Positions 9,444 through 21,244 of a stretch of 64,000 bases of DNA are shown here, in pieces. This DNA comes from Diphasiastrum complanatum (taxonomy: Eukaryota > Streptophyta > Lycopodiopsida > Lycopodiales > Lycopodiaceae). The notes beneath the pieces were generated by a model that was not told the DNA's origin, ran no database searches, and saw nothing but the letters and a program-made list of their open reading frames with translations. A program made the translations under genes and the position numbers. The first letter of the stretch is position 1; the number at the start of each line of letters is the position of its first letter. The stretch is taken from contig CM055093.1 of the NCBI GenBank assembly GCA_029204225.1, positions 24,719,912 through 24,783,911 on the forward strand, given 5' to 3'.

Positions 9444-12400
9444 ATGGGAATGGCTCCAGATCCATCTTGCATTGTCTCTGGTGCTCATTTGAAGAAAGCA
9501 GGTGCTACTCCAGATAGTATGGATGTTCGTGAAGCCTCATCAAACCATGTAAGCTTCACAAATGGATCAACTCCGGACCGCACGCCTTCATTTTCAAAGG
9601 CTTTCGAGCCCTCTCTAGAAGAAATTGTTCAGTTCTCGTCACAAGAAGTGGGAAACTTTCGATCTATAGAGGAAACGGAAGATCCAGATCCTCTGTCAAG
9701 GACGACGAAAGGCCAAAATGTGCACCATTTGAGTGAATCCAACGGCCATACAGGTATGAAAGAAACTGAAGCAGAGGAACTATCGTCTGAGGATGAAGAA
9801 GAGGATGCGATCAGACAAATCCAGTGGGAATTTCCTGAGGATGCTTTGAAGGATTACGAAGTGGATGAGAAAGACAAGAATACTGCTGATCGGTGGATTC
9901 GAAGACACCCGGCGATGGTGAGGCTGACGGGACGGCACCCCTTCAACAGCGAGCCTCCTCTCTGCCGTCTCATGCACCACGGCTTCCTCACGCCTCCCTC
10001 CCTCCATTACGTCCGCAACCATGGCTACGTCCCCACAGGCCAGTGGCAGGATTGGGAGGTGGAGGTCTGCGGACTTGTCAAGCGGCCAATGAAGCTGAAG
10101 ATGGATGACCTGCGGCAGCTTCCTGTCCGTGAGCTCCCTGTTACACTTGTCTGCGCAGGCAACCGACGCAAGGAACAAAACATGGTGCAGCAATCGATCG
10201 GCTTCAACTGGGGGGCAGCAGCCGTTGCAACCTCCATTTGGAGAGGAGCTCGCCTCTGCGACGTCCTGCGCAGGTGCGGCATATTTTCAAAAAGAAAGGG
10301 CGCGATGTATGTGTGTTTCGAGGGGGCAGAAAGGCTTCCTGGAGGCGGAGGTTCCACCTATGGCACATGCATCTCTGTAGATATTGCTCTGGATGAATCC
10401 AGGGACGTATTACTTGCTTATATGCAGAACGGAAAGCTTCTGGAGCCCGACCATGGCTTTCCTGTGCGGATGATCATTCCAGGCTTCATTGGAGGCCGCA
10501 TGGTAAAGTGGCTCAAGAAAATCCAAGTCACAGCGGAAGAGTCTGACAGCTATTATCACTTCAAGGATAATAGAGTCCTCCCGTCCCACGTAGATGAGGA
10601 GAAAGCCAATGCAGAGGGTATGTGAGCACTTCTTTTTACATATTTCATTCAGCTGGTAGGGTGGTGAGAAGAGTTTTTGGTTTTGAATGTAATTGGTCTT
10701 ATTTTAGCATGCAGATTGTCTAGCCTAGAAAAAAAGATGTCCTCATTATTGTTAAATTTTCTATCATGCTTTTTAAAGTTGGTTGAAATTATCCTATTCT
10801 TGCTTCATGATTGCTCTTTGAGCAAAAACAGACAATTTAGCAATTTCTACGTTTTCTGGGACCAGAATAATTCTGCTTGTTTTTCTTCAACCTCTGTAAG
10901 TTATTACATATCCAGAAAGATCTAATTTTCTATTATCTTTTTTAATCATCAATTAGAATCAAAATTCATCTTCCTCCAATAACTTTAACTCAAGCCATTC
11001 CATCTCTTTATCTCGTCTGATCATGGTTCACTTACAAGCCCAGACCACATTTATCTATGTGGTTTTTGGTAGAAACATGTGTGTCAACTGTTGTTTTTCT
11101 TCATTGAATTAAATAGAAGCTGCAGCTGAACATTTTCTTTTTCTTCTACGTCAGTATCTGCAAAAGGCACAAACATTCTAGAATATTTCCTTTTGGCTCC
11201 CATTAGATGTCATATTTGTTGTTTTTCTCATCATTGTTAGCATTAGGCTGCAACTGAAGCCAACTTGTGACTCGCTATTCTTATTCATCCAAATTTTAGG
11301 ATGACCTCAAGTTATCTAATTCATTTTTCATCATTTTTCAAGGCTAGAAAATGTAAATAATGACTTATTTATGAGTACAATCTGCTTTAGGTGAAATTAT
11401 TCATAATGAACTGGCTTTTAGTCGAATTTGAGCTGAGGAGAAGTCAAACCAACTTTAAGTTTGTTCATCCAAGTTTTCAGATCCGCAAAAACTATCTAGT
11501 TTATATGTTCCATTCAAAAAGTGAATGTTGAAATATCTATCATTATAGTATGCTTTAGCACAATTGTCCATAAAAAAAACCAAAGGCTTGTGGTCTTCCA
11601 TTAAGTGGATTGTCCGTGAACGTCTAGACCCTCTCCTCTTTTTGAGGTCAAAGGTTGACTCCAATCAGCTTTATAAAGGGACATCTTAGAGAAAAATCAA
11701 TCATTGCTATAAGCTAAATCTAAGTGAAACTGGTTTGACGTTTCCATCTTTGTCCGAATTTGAATCACATTGTTTTCTCATGATAGAATTCTAAGCTTTG
11801 CTCACTTTTATCACTGAAGCTCGACCTTTTTTTGGGTATCATGATTGATCTATTGGATGAATTTATGTGCAGGTTGGTGGTACAAACCTGACTACATTAT
11901 AAATGAGCTTAATGTGAACTCAGTCATCACCGCTCCTGCACATGGAGAAATGCTTCAAATTAGCACGTTAACAATGCAAGCCCCTTACAAGATTAAAGGC
12001 TATGCATATAGTGGTAAGTTGGTCATGAGACCACTAGAAAGAGTATCCAGTGACTAAAGCTTGTCATGACCTCCATGAAACGAATATAATGGCAGAGGTA
12101 TTTTGGCAGGTGGTGGCAGAAAGGTTATCAGAGTCGAGATAACTTTTGACGGAGGAAAGACATGGAATCTTTGCAAGCTTAATCATCAGGAGAAGCCAAC
12201 TAAATATGGCAAATATTGGTGCTGGTGTTTTTGGGAGATGGAGGTGGAGTTTGTGGACCTACTCCACATTCAATTTATTGCAGTCCGGGCATGGGATGCA
12301 GCCATGAATACACAGCCGCAAGAACTTACTTGGAATGTTATGGTAGATATAGTTTCTGATGAGTTTTGTTAGAAATCATGTATTCAATGTGGATCCTTGG

Positions 12401-13910
12401 TATGGTTTATGCTCTTTAAGGATAGTTCAGCTAAAAGTAATGAACGTACAGCTGCAAGATCTTATGAATACAGTTTCTACCGAGTCTTGTAAGGAGCTTA
12501 GCTATGCTATATGCTCATTTTAGAATGGCCCGAAGGAAATTAGTGGTCTTTTTTGATCTTTGAGAAGTGCCTTGCTTTCTCATGTAGGGTATGATGAACA
12601 ATTGCTGGTTCAAAGTTCTGTTGAACACGTGCAAGCCCAAGGAAGGGGGATTGGCTCTTAGTTTTGAACACCCAACTCGTCCAGGCAATCACTCAGGTGG
12701 GTGGATGGTGAAACAAAAGGATGAGCCAATTTCTGGAAATACAATTCACAGCTTGGTTAAGAGTATGTCGTCTCCCTTCCTGACGCCAGCAGCTCGGTCT
12801 TTAAGTATGTCTGAAGTTAGCAAACATACTGAACCAGAAAGTGCTTGGATTGTCGTCCATGGCAATGTCTATGACTGCACCCGATTTCTTAAGGATCATC
12901 CAGGAGGAGCTGACAGCATTTTAATTAATGCTGGTACTGATAGCACAGAGGAGTTTGATGCAATTCATTCGAACAAGGCCAAAGCCCTGTTGGAAGATTT
13001 TAAAATTGGTGAGCTCGCTAATGACCTCATGACCCCTGATAATTCAGTGCATGGCAATGCTACAGCCCTTTCTGCTATGAGTCTTGTGCCAATTCATGAG
13101 TCATTCAAAAATCCGAAGCCTGTTACCTTAAATCCCAAGCTAAAGATTACTTGTAAGCTGATTCAAAGGAAAGAACTTACTCACAACCTTCGATTATTTA
13201 GATTTTCTTTGCCCTCGGAAGATCATGTCTTGGGACTACCAGTAGGTAAGCATATTTTTGTGTCTGCAACCATCGATGGAAAGCTCTGTATGAGGGCCTA
13301 CACGCCTATAAGTTGCGATGATGATGCAGTGGGCTATTTTGAGCTTCTTCTGAGAGTATACTACAAAGCTGTGAATCCAGTGTTTCCAGAAGGGGGGAAA
13401 ATGTCCCAGCACTTGAACGACCTGCAAATTGGTCAAGGGATCAATGTGAAAGGTCCTGTAGGTCACATTCATTATTTGGGAAGGGGAAATTTCACTGTGA
13501 ATGGAGAATTGAAGAGTGCCAAGAAGATAAGCATGATTGCTGGTGGGACAGGAATAACTCCGATGTATCAGATCATTAAAGCAATACTCAGGGATGCTGA
13601 AGATCACACCAAAGTTCATCTCATTTATGCAAACAGAACCGAGGAAGACATAATGCTGAGGTTAGAACTGGAGCAATGGCAGCAACATCATCACAATTTC
13701 AAATTGTGGTATGTTCTTAGCAATTGTTGTGACAAAGACTGGCCCTATAGCACCGGATACATTACTGAGCAGCTATTAGGAACACACCTGCCAGAAGCAT
13801 CCTTTGATACTGTTGCATTCATTTGTGGGCCACATGCAATGATTGAGCTAGCATGTCTCCCTAATTTGGAAAAGCTTGGTTATGCCAAGAATCACTGCTT
13901 TGTGTTTTGA
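9444..13910 (+). CDS. NIA: Assimilatory nitrate reductase, four exons
   Basis: This enzyme reduces nitrate to nitrite with NAD(P)H in the cytosol, the first step of nitrate assimilation. Predicted exons are 9444-10617, 11873-12013, 12110-12342 and 12588-13910, all with GT-AG introns. They join in frame to 956 residues. An in-frame stop at 9426 and no ATG in between support the start at 9444. The acidic N-terminal region contains SSEDEEED (114-121). The Moco domain has [12 protein letters not shown] with the ligand Cys at 237. A dimerisation domain follows. Hinge 1 contains KSMSSP with the likely 14-3-3 Ser at 577. Cytochrome b5 has HPGG (heme His 620) and second His 643. The FAD domain has RAYTPIS (752-758). 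The NADH domain has GGTGITPM (835-842) and CGPHAM (929-934). The intron positions fit the three I recall for seed-plant genes. All catalytic motifs are intact, so the gene looks functional. Confidence 0.97.
10618..11872 (+). other. Intron 1 of nitrate reductase
   Basis: This intron is 1255 bp, from GTATGT at 10618 to TGCAG at 11872. It is AT- and T-rich with no inserted gene or element recognised. The split codon GG|T restores the sequence NAEGWWYKP, as in other plant enzymes. Confidence 0.9.
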
Positions 13911-14969
13911 ACCAACCCTGTACACATATCAAATCAATTATAGAAGCACACATGGTTTACCTACGAAGTTTCTTTAGATCGTTGATCAAAGTAAGACAGG
14001 ATTCTGGCTTGGACAGGATCTTAAACGACTTGTATGGTCCATAGCTGTTGTCATCTGTGCTTCAAACAAAAGTGGTAGTAATCGTTCACCTTGCACCCTT
14101 TGAGTGGCTTGAGATTGAGGCAGTAGCTTTTCCTTTTGTCCTATCACGATGACACCAAAAGTACTATCACCCTCCCATGGTGTATATTCCTATTTGTAAA
14201 GCTGATCATTGTGATATTGTTGTATCAAATCGTTTCTAGAATGAGTACTCTTTTTTATGATCATTACCAAATGGGGTTAGTCTAAATGAAATTGTGATTT
14301 CTCTTATCTTGATGTTCACAGTTCTCCTACTGCTGTTTTCAATCTCTATTCCTATCTTTTTCTTATCCATGCCATCACTGATAAGGCCAAGATATTTCTG
14401 AAAAAAAGACGGAATTTTTAAAAGGCGAAAAAAAAAATCATAATTTTTTTTCAATACCAAAGTCCTAGAGCAAAATTTAAGGAGCCTAGGATTGAGCCTC
14501 CAACCTATGGTAATCTAATCAAGCAATCACAAGTCATGAACTAGCTCTGGAGTTGTTCCTAAACAACTCGTGGGACCCATGTCCAATAGTTGAGTTGATT
14601 TTGAAGAATTGAGTCGTCCTTAGATAAACTAAGTTTAACATGTAGTTCCATACTACAATGTGTTTCAGAACAAAGGGTACGTTTCAGAACAAAGGATACA
14701 TGTAGAAACACAACAAAACTATAGGGAGAGTTTGACAAACGAAGACCTAGGCAACTCAATCCATTTGCCAAGTCTCAACTCCCCGTACCAACATAAGCCA
14801 CCACACTATGCGTTGGTGAGCCCAAGACTATCCTAGTTTGACGTATTGTGATTTTGAATAATATTTCAATAGAAGAAAAGCTTTTTTTCTAAAAATAAAA
14901 GAGATTTATGTAATGATATGTGTAAGTAGATAAATTAAATCATCGCAATTTACTCGATGATGAGTTGAC
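13911..14969. other. Nitrate reductase 3' flank
   Basis: About the first 300 bases probably include the 3' UTR; no clear poly(A) signal was chosen. Beyond it I see only AT-rich sequence and a short duplication of GTTTCAGAACAAAGG near 14661 and 14680. Confidence 0.5.
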
Positions 14970-15410
14970 CTTGTTCTCTCGCGTGATGGAATTTGTACTC
15001 TGGGAGATGTTATAATTGCTGATCCCTCTCGTCAGGACCTTCGTCGTTCTTCCACCACGCAAGGGGCCGCTGCATCTCAAGCAGCTCGAGAAAAGAAACG
15101 AGATTATAATGATCGTGCACCCGGTGAAGATTCCATCCCCTTTGCCTTGGAAACTTATGGTTGTCTTCACAAGAAATTTAATGAATTTTTATCTTTATGT
15201 GCGGAGCTTATGGTGAAACGCCAAGGACAAAGCATTACCTTACCTTTCGCCATTATTTCTTTCTACCGCTAGCATATTTCTATAGCATTACAACGTTCAT
15301 AGGCGATTTCAATTCTTCGACGAGCTCAGTTTATAGGAGCGGCTGCTTCAAAGCTTCCTGCATTACCTATTACTGGATCTATTTTAGTTAGTGATTTACA
15401 TAAGGCAGTT
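14970..15410 (+). pseudogene. C-terminal fragment of a retroelement polyprotein
   Basis: From about 14990 a frame reads GDVIIADPSRQDLRR, then SQAAREKKRDYNDRAPGED, then IPFALETYGCLHKKFNEFL. A stop at about 15270 interrupts it, and ALQR and AISILRRAQFIG follow after a frame change. This string pattern (DP[ST]R, then a PFALET-G block, then SFYRQR-S-ALQR) is, from memory, the tail of reverse-transcriptase-like proteins common in non-seed plants and fungi. The exact retroelement class is uncertain. It is broken and 5'-truncated. Confidence 0.45.
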
Positions 15411-15481
15411 GGTTTTGAGTAATTAGTTTAATATTTAATTTCTGACTTACATCGGGCAGTTGGTTTTAAGTAATTAGCTTA
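15388..15481. repeat. Short tandem duplication
   Basis: Two copies of a unit containing CAGTTGGTTTTGAGTAATTAG begin near 15388 and 15445, just after the retroelement tail. The unit may be part of that element's 3' end. Confidence 0.6.
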
Positions 15482-16199
15482 CCATTCTAAGTTTAACTTA
15501 GCTTTTAGGTAGCTTAATTCATTTTTGCCTTTTTACGGTATTCTATTTTAAATACTTTAATCTTCTTGTTTGATCATGGGTTTTTCCATCATTTCTAATA
15601 AAATCAGGGATAATTAGATGTCTATGAATTACAACTACAATTGCCTTTGGCCTAGTTATGATCAAAGGGCTTTAAGCCAAACATTTATCATATGAATTGA
15701 AGTTTACAATTTTATGTTGCAACTAATATCTTAATGTTGAAAACTTCTCTTACAAACATTATTCAGGGTTTGTTGATAAAAAAATTTGAGCTAATTTATC
15801 TTAATTCACAACCTATGGTATTAAAATAAGATATCATAAGGCTACAATATTTCATGTACACGTTTAGAAAGCAAAATGCGTTGTCACCATAGTAGTTTAT
15901 GTTATTGATTGATCCACATGTTGTTGTTTTGAAGGAAAATCCATCTTTGTCGTCTAGTCTTAATCATAAAGACATAAAAGATGTCGGTGTCATACATTGG
16001 TGTATATTGATCCACACATAAACATTGAATTGTCTAGTCATCAATGTGAAAAACTTGCAAGCTATTGTGGAAACCAATAAAACAATAGCTAAATATGATG
16101 ACGTGTCTAAATTTACTTCTCTTGAGATATCTTGGATGCCATATATGATCACAATGGTAAATATGGACATTCAATAATATGATTTATATTTCATCAATG
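15482..16199. other. AT-rich spacer without recognised genes
   Basis: Only short frames are present, and no motif, terminal repeat or RNA gene was recognised. Confidence 0.5.
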
Positions 16200-17340
16200 T
16201 GGATGAGCATAGATTATGATATGAGTCGAGTATGCCCTTATATGAATGTTCACATCTACTTAATGCATTTATATTAAAATCGCCCAGCATCACAGATTGA
16301 ATTTATGTCGGCAAGTTTTGTAGCAATTGTTGTAACGTTTCAAAAAAAGTTGAAAGGTTTGTGTACGGCGGTCTGTACAGAGCTATGATGTGTATTGCAT
16401 GTCTTGTGTGATTGTTAAAAGTAGCTATTATGAGTTCAGAATTGTTTACGATGATTTCTTTGTATGCATTCAATGTCAAAGAGGTTTTGTATAACAATGA
16501 CAGACCGTGTTTGCCAGGGCAAATTATGGATTGAGAGTTTTGTTCGAAGAACTTTTCAGAATTTCTTTCATATGTTTCTTGTAAGCATAGTATGTGAGAT
16601 GCCATAAGATTGTAATCTGCTATGATGTTTTTGTGATGTGCATGCAATGATCTGGTGTTGAGTGTTTGTATTATTAGATGTGTTTTTGCTTTCTTTTGTA
16701 TGTTTGGAATAGTATTACAGAAATTTGTAATCGTCAGTAAACGGTGCATTTCTGCATGTATGTCATGATGAATGTGAAAATGTTCATTTCTTAGCGGTTG
16801 TAACAAATAAAGGTTCTTTTTTTAATTCTAGACAATGCAATATATGTTAGCCCATGTTGTTTAATTCCAGTGGGATCAAATGCCATCTTGTCAAGAGTGA
16901 GTCCTTGTGCTCGGTGTATTGTACGTGCTATAGCTGCTTGGATTGGGAATTGTTTTCTAGTGACTTTATTGTTGATGTTTGATCCGATTTGAATTTTTTT
17001 AACAATTTGATATATTGGTGTCCATGTATGTTCAATTTTTTCTGCGTACAAATGTCGAAGCTTGTGTCTTGTGCATCTTCCGATTTTCATATTCGTAAAT
17101 TGTATCCATATCACAGGTTTGTTACATTGTAGCATTCCATTTTAAAATATGCCTTTTGCTCCGTTTACAAGACCGTCTTCAATGTCATAATTTCCAGCAC
17201 ATAATTCAATTATGATTTTTTTTCATTTATTTTAATTTGCTCATGCAAACCACTCATGAAAGCAATACCGTTTTGCAATGAGTTTCTTGATTGTAATGCA
17301 TTAGTTGTGAAGTCTTTTGCAAGAAGGATGTATTATGTTC
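16200..17340 (-). pseudogene. Helentron-type helicase plus EEP endonuclease relic
   Basis: Read on the minus strand, the first part (17340 to 16791) is the C-terminal end of a PIF1-like Helitron helicase. It shows AGNYDIEDGLVNGAKG, a stop, then FPIQAAIARTIHRAQGLTLD and HGLTYIALSR. A frame change near 16800 leads into LRNEHFHIHHDIHAEMHRL, the usual end of such helicases. The same frame then becomes an endonuclease/exonuclease/phosphatase domain with NTRSL, HILCLQET, IIALYRPP and, after a stop at 16303, GDFNINAL. Helicase fused to this endonuclease is the hallmark of Helentrons rather than canonical plant Helitrons. No Rep domain is seen. It is inactive by frameshift and stops. Confidence 0.72.
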
Positions 17341-18628
17341 CTTCGGTTTGTTCGAAAACATGATTATTATTGATGGGGCAAGGGAGATAGGAAGAACGAG
17401 AACAGAGAGCAGGAATATTGCGGAACAGCTCTCCCGTTCTAATCGGCTGCTAGGTGCACAAATAGTCTAATAGACAACTTATGCTAAAAATAATCACAAC
17501 TTTATGCGTTTTGATTGTCCAACAGGATCTTAAAAATTAGTTCATACCCTAAAACAAGAGTATAGTCCACCGAAGAGATTAGAGATGGTTTGTGTGTGGT
17601 ACTACTGAAACCAGATACAATGTGAAGTATAGTTCTGAAATGAATGGAAGAGCAGTATGATATCGCGAGATCCTCAGGCGTCAAAGACATCCATCATCTG
17701 ATCAGAAACTGAGGAGTCGTGGACGTCCGTATTCTGATCAGAGTGAGTAAACAAGCGCGATCAAACGGCAATGAAAGTGCATTCAATCACAACAAGCATT
17801 CATCTACGTTGTATATAGATAAAAACGTGTTGCTGCTATATTATACTGAAGCACAATACAAATAGCAATTACAACCAAAATTGACGGCGTAATTGGGAGG
17901 CTCAAATAATGTGTCTCGTGGACGGAACAACCAATACTCTGTGCTTGGATGATCTATTTATAGATTTCATCCATGTATTAATTACATTGAATGCTTGTCA
18001 CCTAATTAGTAAAGTCACTCTCATTAACCTGGAAGTACGGGGTATTCAGTGGGGCCCCCAGGATTGGAAGTGGTCAGATTCTGATTATCCGCGTAAGGGT
18101 AGTGTGGGTCCTTCCCTCACTAAGGGCGTTGTACTTGGAAGTATATGGCTTTTGTGACAACTATACATAGTATATACGATCAACAAATCAGTATCGTTGA
18201 CACGGATGAGGACGTCGCTGGAACGGTCCTTGTTTATTTTAGACGACCTTCAGGATTTCTCTAGAGCTCTTCACATTTTTCCCCAAAAGCTGAAGGTGCC
18301 CTTAAAAAGGCGAAGATGTCTTGAAAACAGTTTAACTCATGAAGTTAGATGACCTTTGGAATTTTATCTCTCTTTGCATTTTTCGAAAAAATGTGAAAAA
18401 GTCGAAGGTGTTGAAAATAGTTAAACTTTTGAACTGCACAAGTTAAACTTTTGAACTATGCAAGTGTCGCATTTTGGGAAAATGTAAAAAGCCGAAGTTG
18501 TTGAAAACATAGTGTATTTCTGCAGACTGTCAAAAAAGTAATGTATTTTTGCAGACTTGTTCTAAATGTTAATTTCGTGAAAGTTGTTGAAGATGGCCAA
18601 GTCTTCAATGACTTCAAGTTATTGAGCT
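17341..18628. other. Unassigned region, partly LTR-like
   Basis: No gene was recognised. A tandem duplication of AGTTAAACTTTTGAACT begins near 18419 and 18441. The stretch 18440-18600 shares phrases such as GTGTCGCATTTTG and TGCAGACTG with the copia LTRs elsewhere in the window. It may therefore be a decayed LTR interrupted by the element starting at 18629. Confidence 0.35.
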
Positions 18629-19015
18629 TGTTGGAGGGTTTGCGGATCTCAAGGCAACCCTAACCGTAGTTTGGCACCATGTGTGTGTAAGTCCAACCCG
18701 ATGATCACATTGTTATTTAATTAGTTACAATGACTTATCCTTAGTCTGACTTTAACATCAAACAAGTACTCAGAGATAGAAAGGTTTTTCAAATGTTATC
18801 CCTGCTCTTGAGTACAAACTCGGTTTGAAAAGTAGTGTTAATGTTTAGGGTTAATGGATGTTAGAGTTAGATATGAATCCTTCATTCATGCTGAAATCTG
18901 AACTATACTATCGTTCTCATGGGAACGAACCTACGCATGACAACTAACTTCGTCTCTTGATGCTAGATTGACTAGATCTTGGATTCAGGTTAGGTAAGGA
19001 AAGAAATCCACTACA
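18629..19015 (+). repeat. 5' LTR, internally deleted
   Basis: The first ~100 and last ~170 bases align with the partner at 22583-23344. The middle is different or absent, so this copy has lost the TATA-containing part. Confidence 0.7.
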
Positions 19016-19016
19016 A

Positions 19017-19036
19017 TTTTGGGGTTGTTTCCGGGG
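19017..19036 (+). other. Primer-binding site, gypsy-like
   Basis: Adjacent to the 5' LTR end. It matches the common plant gypsy primer site at about 16 of 20 positions. Confidence 0.55.
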
Positions 19037-19316
19037 AGCTATGCCAATTTTTCAGTTTGTGGCATGTTTTGTGGATGGTTAGCTTCCATGAGGCATCTTG
19101 TCGTGGCATGAATAGTGTTAGATCTGTATTTAGGGTTAGTTTGGGAGTGATTTTGCTTGATTTGAGTGGATTTCCTTGTTTGAAATCTACTCTGATTGTA
19201 GAACAGGGAAAGCTATTCAGATCACCAATCTTAAGATCCAATTGGATCTGAGATATCAGATTAAACAACAAAAATCGGTCAAATCTGCCAGATTTTGGTC
19301 AAAAAGAGACACGACA

Positions 19317-20843
19317 ATGGTACAAGAAGAAAGATCAAGCCTCGAAATCATTAGGATTCAAGCCTCTGTAGGCTGATTCCAATGTATATGTCAGAGTTAC
19401 AGATGGGCAGATCATCATTGTGGTTGTGTATGCAAATGCAAATGGGTTTTCAAGCTCAAATACGGACCAGATGGGAATGTGACAGTGAAATACAAAGCAA
19501 GATTGGTAGCGAAGGGTTTCTCTCAGAGACAAAGTATTGATACTCTGAAACCTTCTCTCCTGTCATTAAACATTCGTCCCTACGTTTGTTATTTGCATAC
19601 GCAGCAGCTTATGACCTCAGGATCCACATTGTGAACGAGAAGACAACCTTCTTGCATGGCGAACTAGACGAAGAGGTCTATATGGATCAACCTCCAAGAT
19701 ATGTCTCGCATTCACTTCCTGACTATGCATGTAGAATGCATAGAAGCATCTACGGTTTGAAACAATCAGCCCAACAATGGACAAAGAAAGATCAAGCCCT
19801 GAAATCATTAGGATTCAAGCCTCTGTTGGTTGAATTCAGTGTATATGTCAGAGTTACAGATGGGAAGATCATCATTGTGGCTGTGTATGTGGACGACACT
19901 CTGATACTTTGCAGGAGTGAGCAGATGATTGTTGAAGTGAAGACAAACATCTCGAAACATTTCGAGATTGTGGATATGCGAGAAGCCAGCTGTTACCTAG
20001 GCTTGCATTTTGAAAGGGACTATGAGGGAGGTAAGTTATACCTTCACCAGTTCAGATACACCCAGAAGATCCTAGAGGATTTTGGGATGCTGACCTGCAA
20101 AGGAGCAAATACTCCAATGCTCGCAGGGGCTGACAAATGATGACTGTCTAAAGACTGAGGAAGAGAGAGAATAGATGCAGCTCACACCTTACAGGAAGCT
20201 GATAGGATCACTGATGTACCTTGTAGACAACACACGTCCTGATATTGCTTATGCAGTATTCAAGATGAGCCAATTCTGCACGACTCCAGACTCGACACAT
20301 TGGAAGATTGCAAAACACATTTTGCAATATCGTCAATTAACGAGGAATTACGGGTTGTGTTATTGTCATGATGCAAGTTTCATGATGCTTTTCTACAGTG
20401 ATGCTAGCTGGGCATCCTTCAATTATGATTGTAAAAGCGTCTCAGGAGGATGCACCATCGCATCAGGAGCAGCAGTTCTCTGGGTTAGCAAGAAGCAGAC
20501 CATTGTGGCCTAGTCATCATACGAAGCAGAGTACGTTGCAGCAGCAACGATTGCCAACGAGATAATTTGACTAAGGCAGTTCCTGGACGAATTGGGTGAA
20601 ACAAGAAACGAGCCTCTGGTTTTGCAGATGGATAATACCTCTACAATACGTCTAACAAAAGATCTTGTGTTCCATTCGAGAACGAAGCATATTGCGATCA
20701 AGTATCACTTGATCAGAGATCTAACTGAAAAGAAGATGTTGCAGATCACCTTCATCGGAACGAAAGACATGGTTGCTGACATTTCACCAAAGCCCTGGAC
20801 AAAGGACTTTTTGAGAGACAGAGGAGCAGTCTCGAGATCGTAA
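19317..20843 (+). pseudogene. Ty1/copia reverse transcriptase and RNase H fragment
   Basis: Copia pol pieces are in order from about 19440: KWVFKLKYGPDGNV, KARLVAKGFSQR, FLHGELDEEVYM, SIYGLKQS and YVDD (19886-19897). A gap follows, then RNase H blocks KLIGSLMYLVDNTRPDIAYA, YSDASWA, YEAEYVAAA and KHIAIKYHLIRDL. Lesions include a frameshift near 19550, stops at 20511 and 20568, and loss of the first catalytic Asp (VNEKTTFLHG where DVKTAFLHG is usual). The stretch 19317-19437 is an extra out-of-order copy of 19775-19895. There is no gag, protease or integrase. It closely resembles the fragment at 61356-62571. Confidence 0.88.
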
Positions 20844-21244
20844 AGCTATCATGCTTTGTAATTAGTAACAAAATGTTTCTAATTACAAAGCTTTGCTAGC
20901 TTTCAGCCCTCTACTTGACAAAGATGTCTGCGAACACAAAAGTCAAGAGACACGAAACATGAAGGTTTCGCGAACACGAAAGTCAAGAAGACACGAACGC
21001 AAAAGATTCGCAAACAAGAATCTTTTGTGGTCCAACACGAGAAAGTCAGACGATGGAAACGAAACCAACGACGTGACACAAAAAATGTCGCGGAACCCTT
21101 TCTGCCCTCACGCTCCAAAGAGTATCAGCAAAGATTACGCAAGTATCCAGAAGTACAGATATCTGATCTGATGGCATGACGTCAGCAGATACACCCTAGG
21201 TCGTGGCTAATCTGCCACTCTTGTAATTTTCTGATTAGTTGTAG
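20844..21244. other. Spacer after the copia fragment
   Basis: The stretch 20893-21060 contains repeats of CGAACACAAAAGTCAAGA and related A/G-rich phrases. It may be a copia 3' leader or LTR remnant. No gene was recognised. Confidence 0.4.

Noticed and set aside
9780-10357. Minus-strand frames overlapping nitrate reductase exon 1
   Set aside because: Shadow frames of a strongly supported coding exon.
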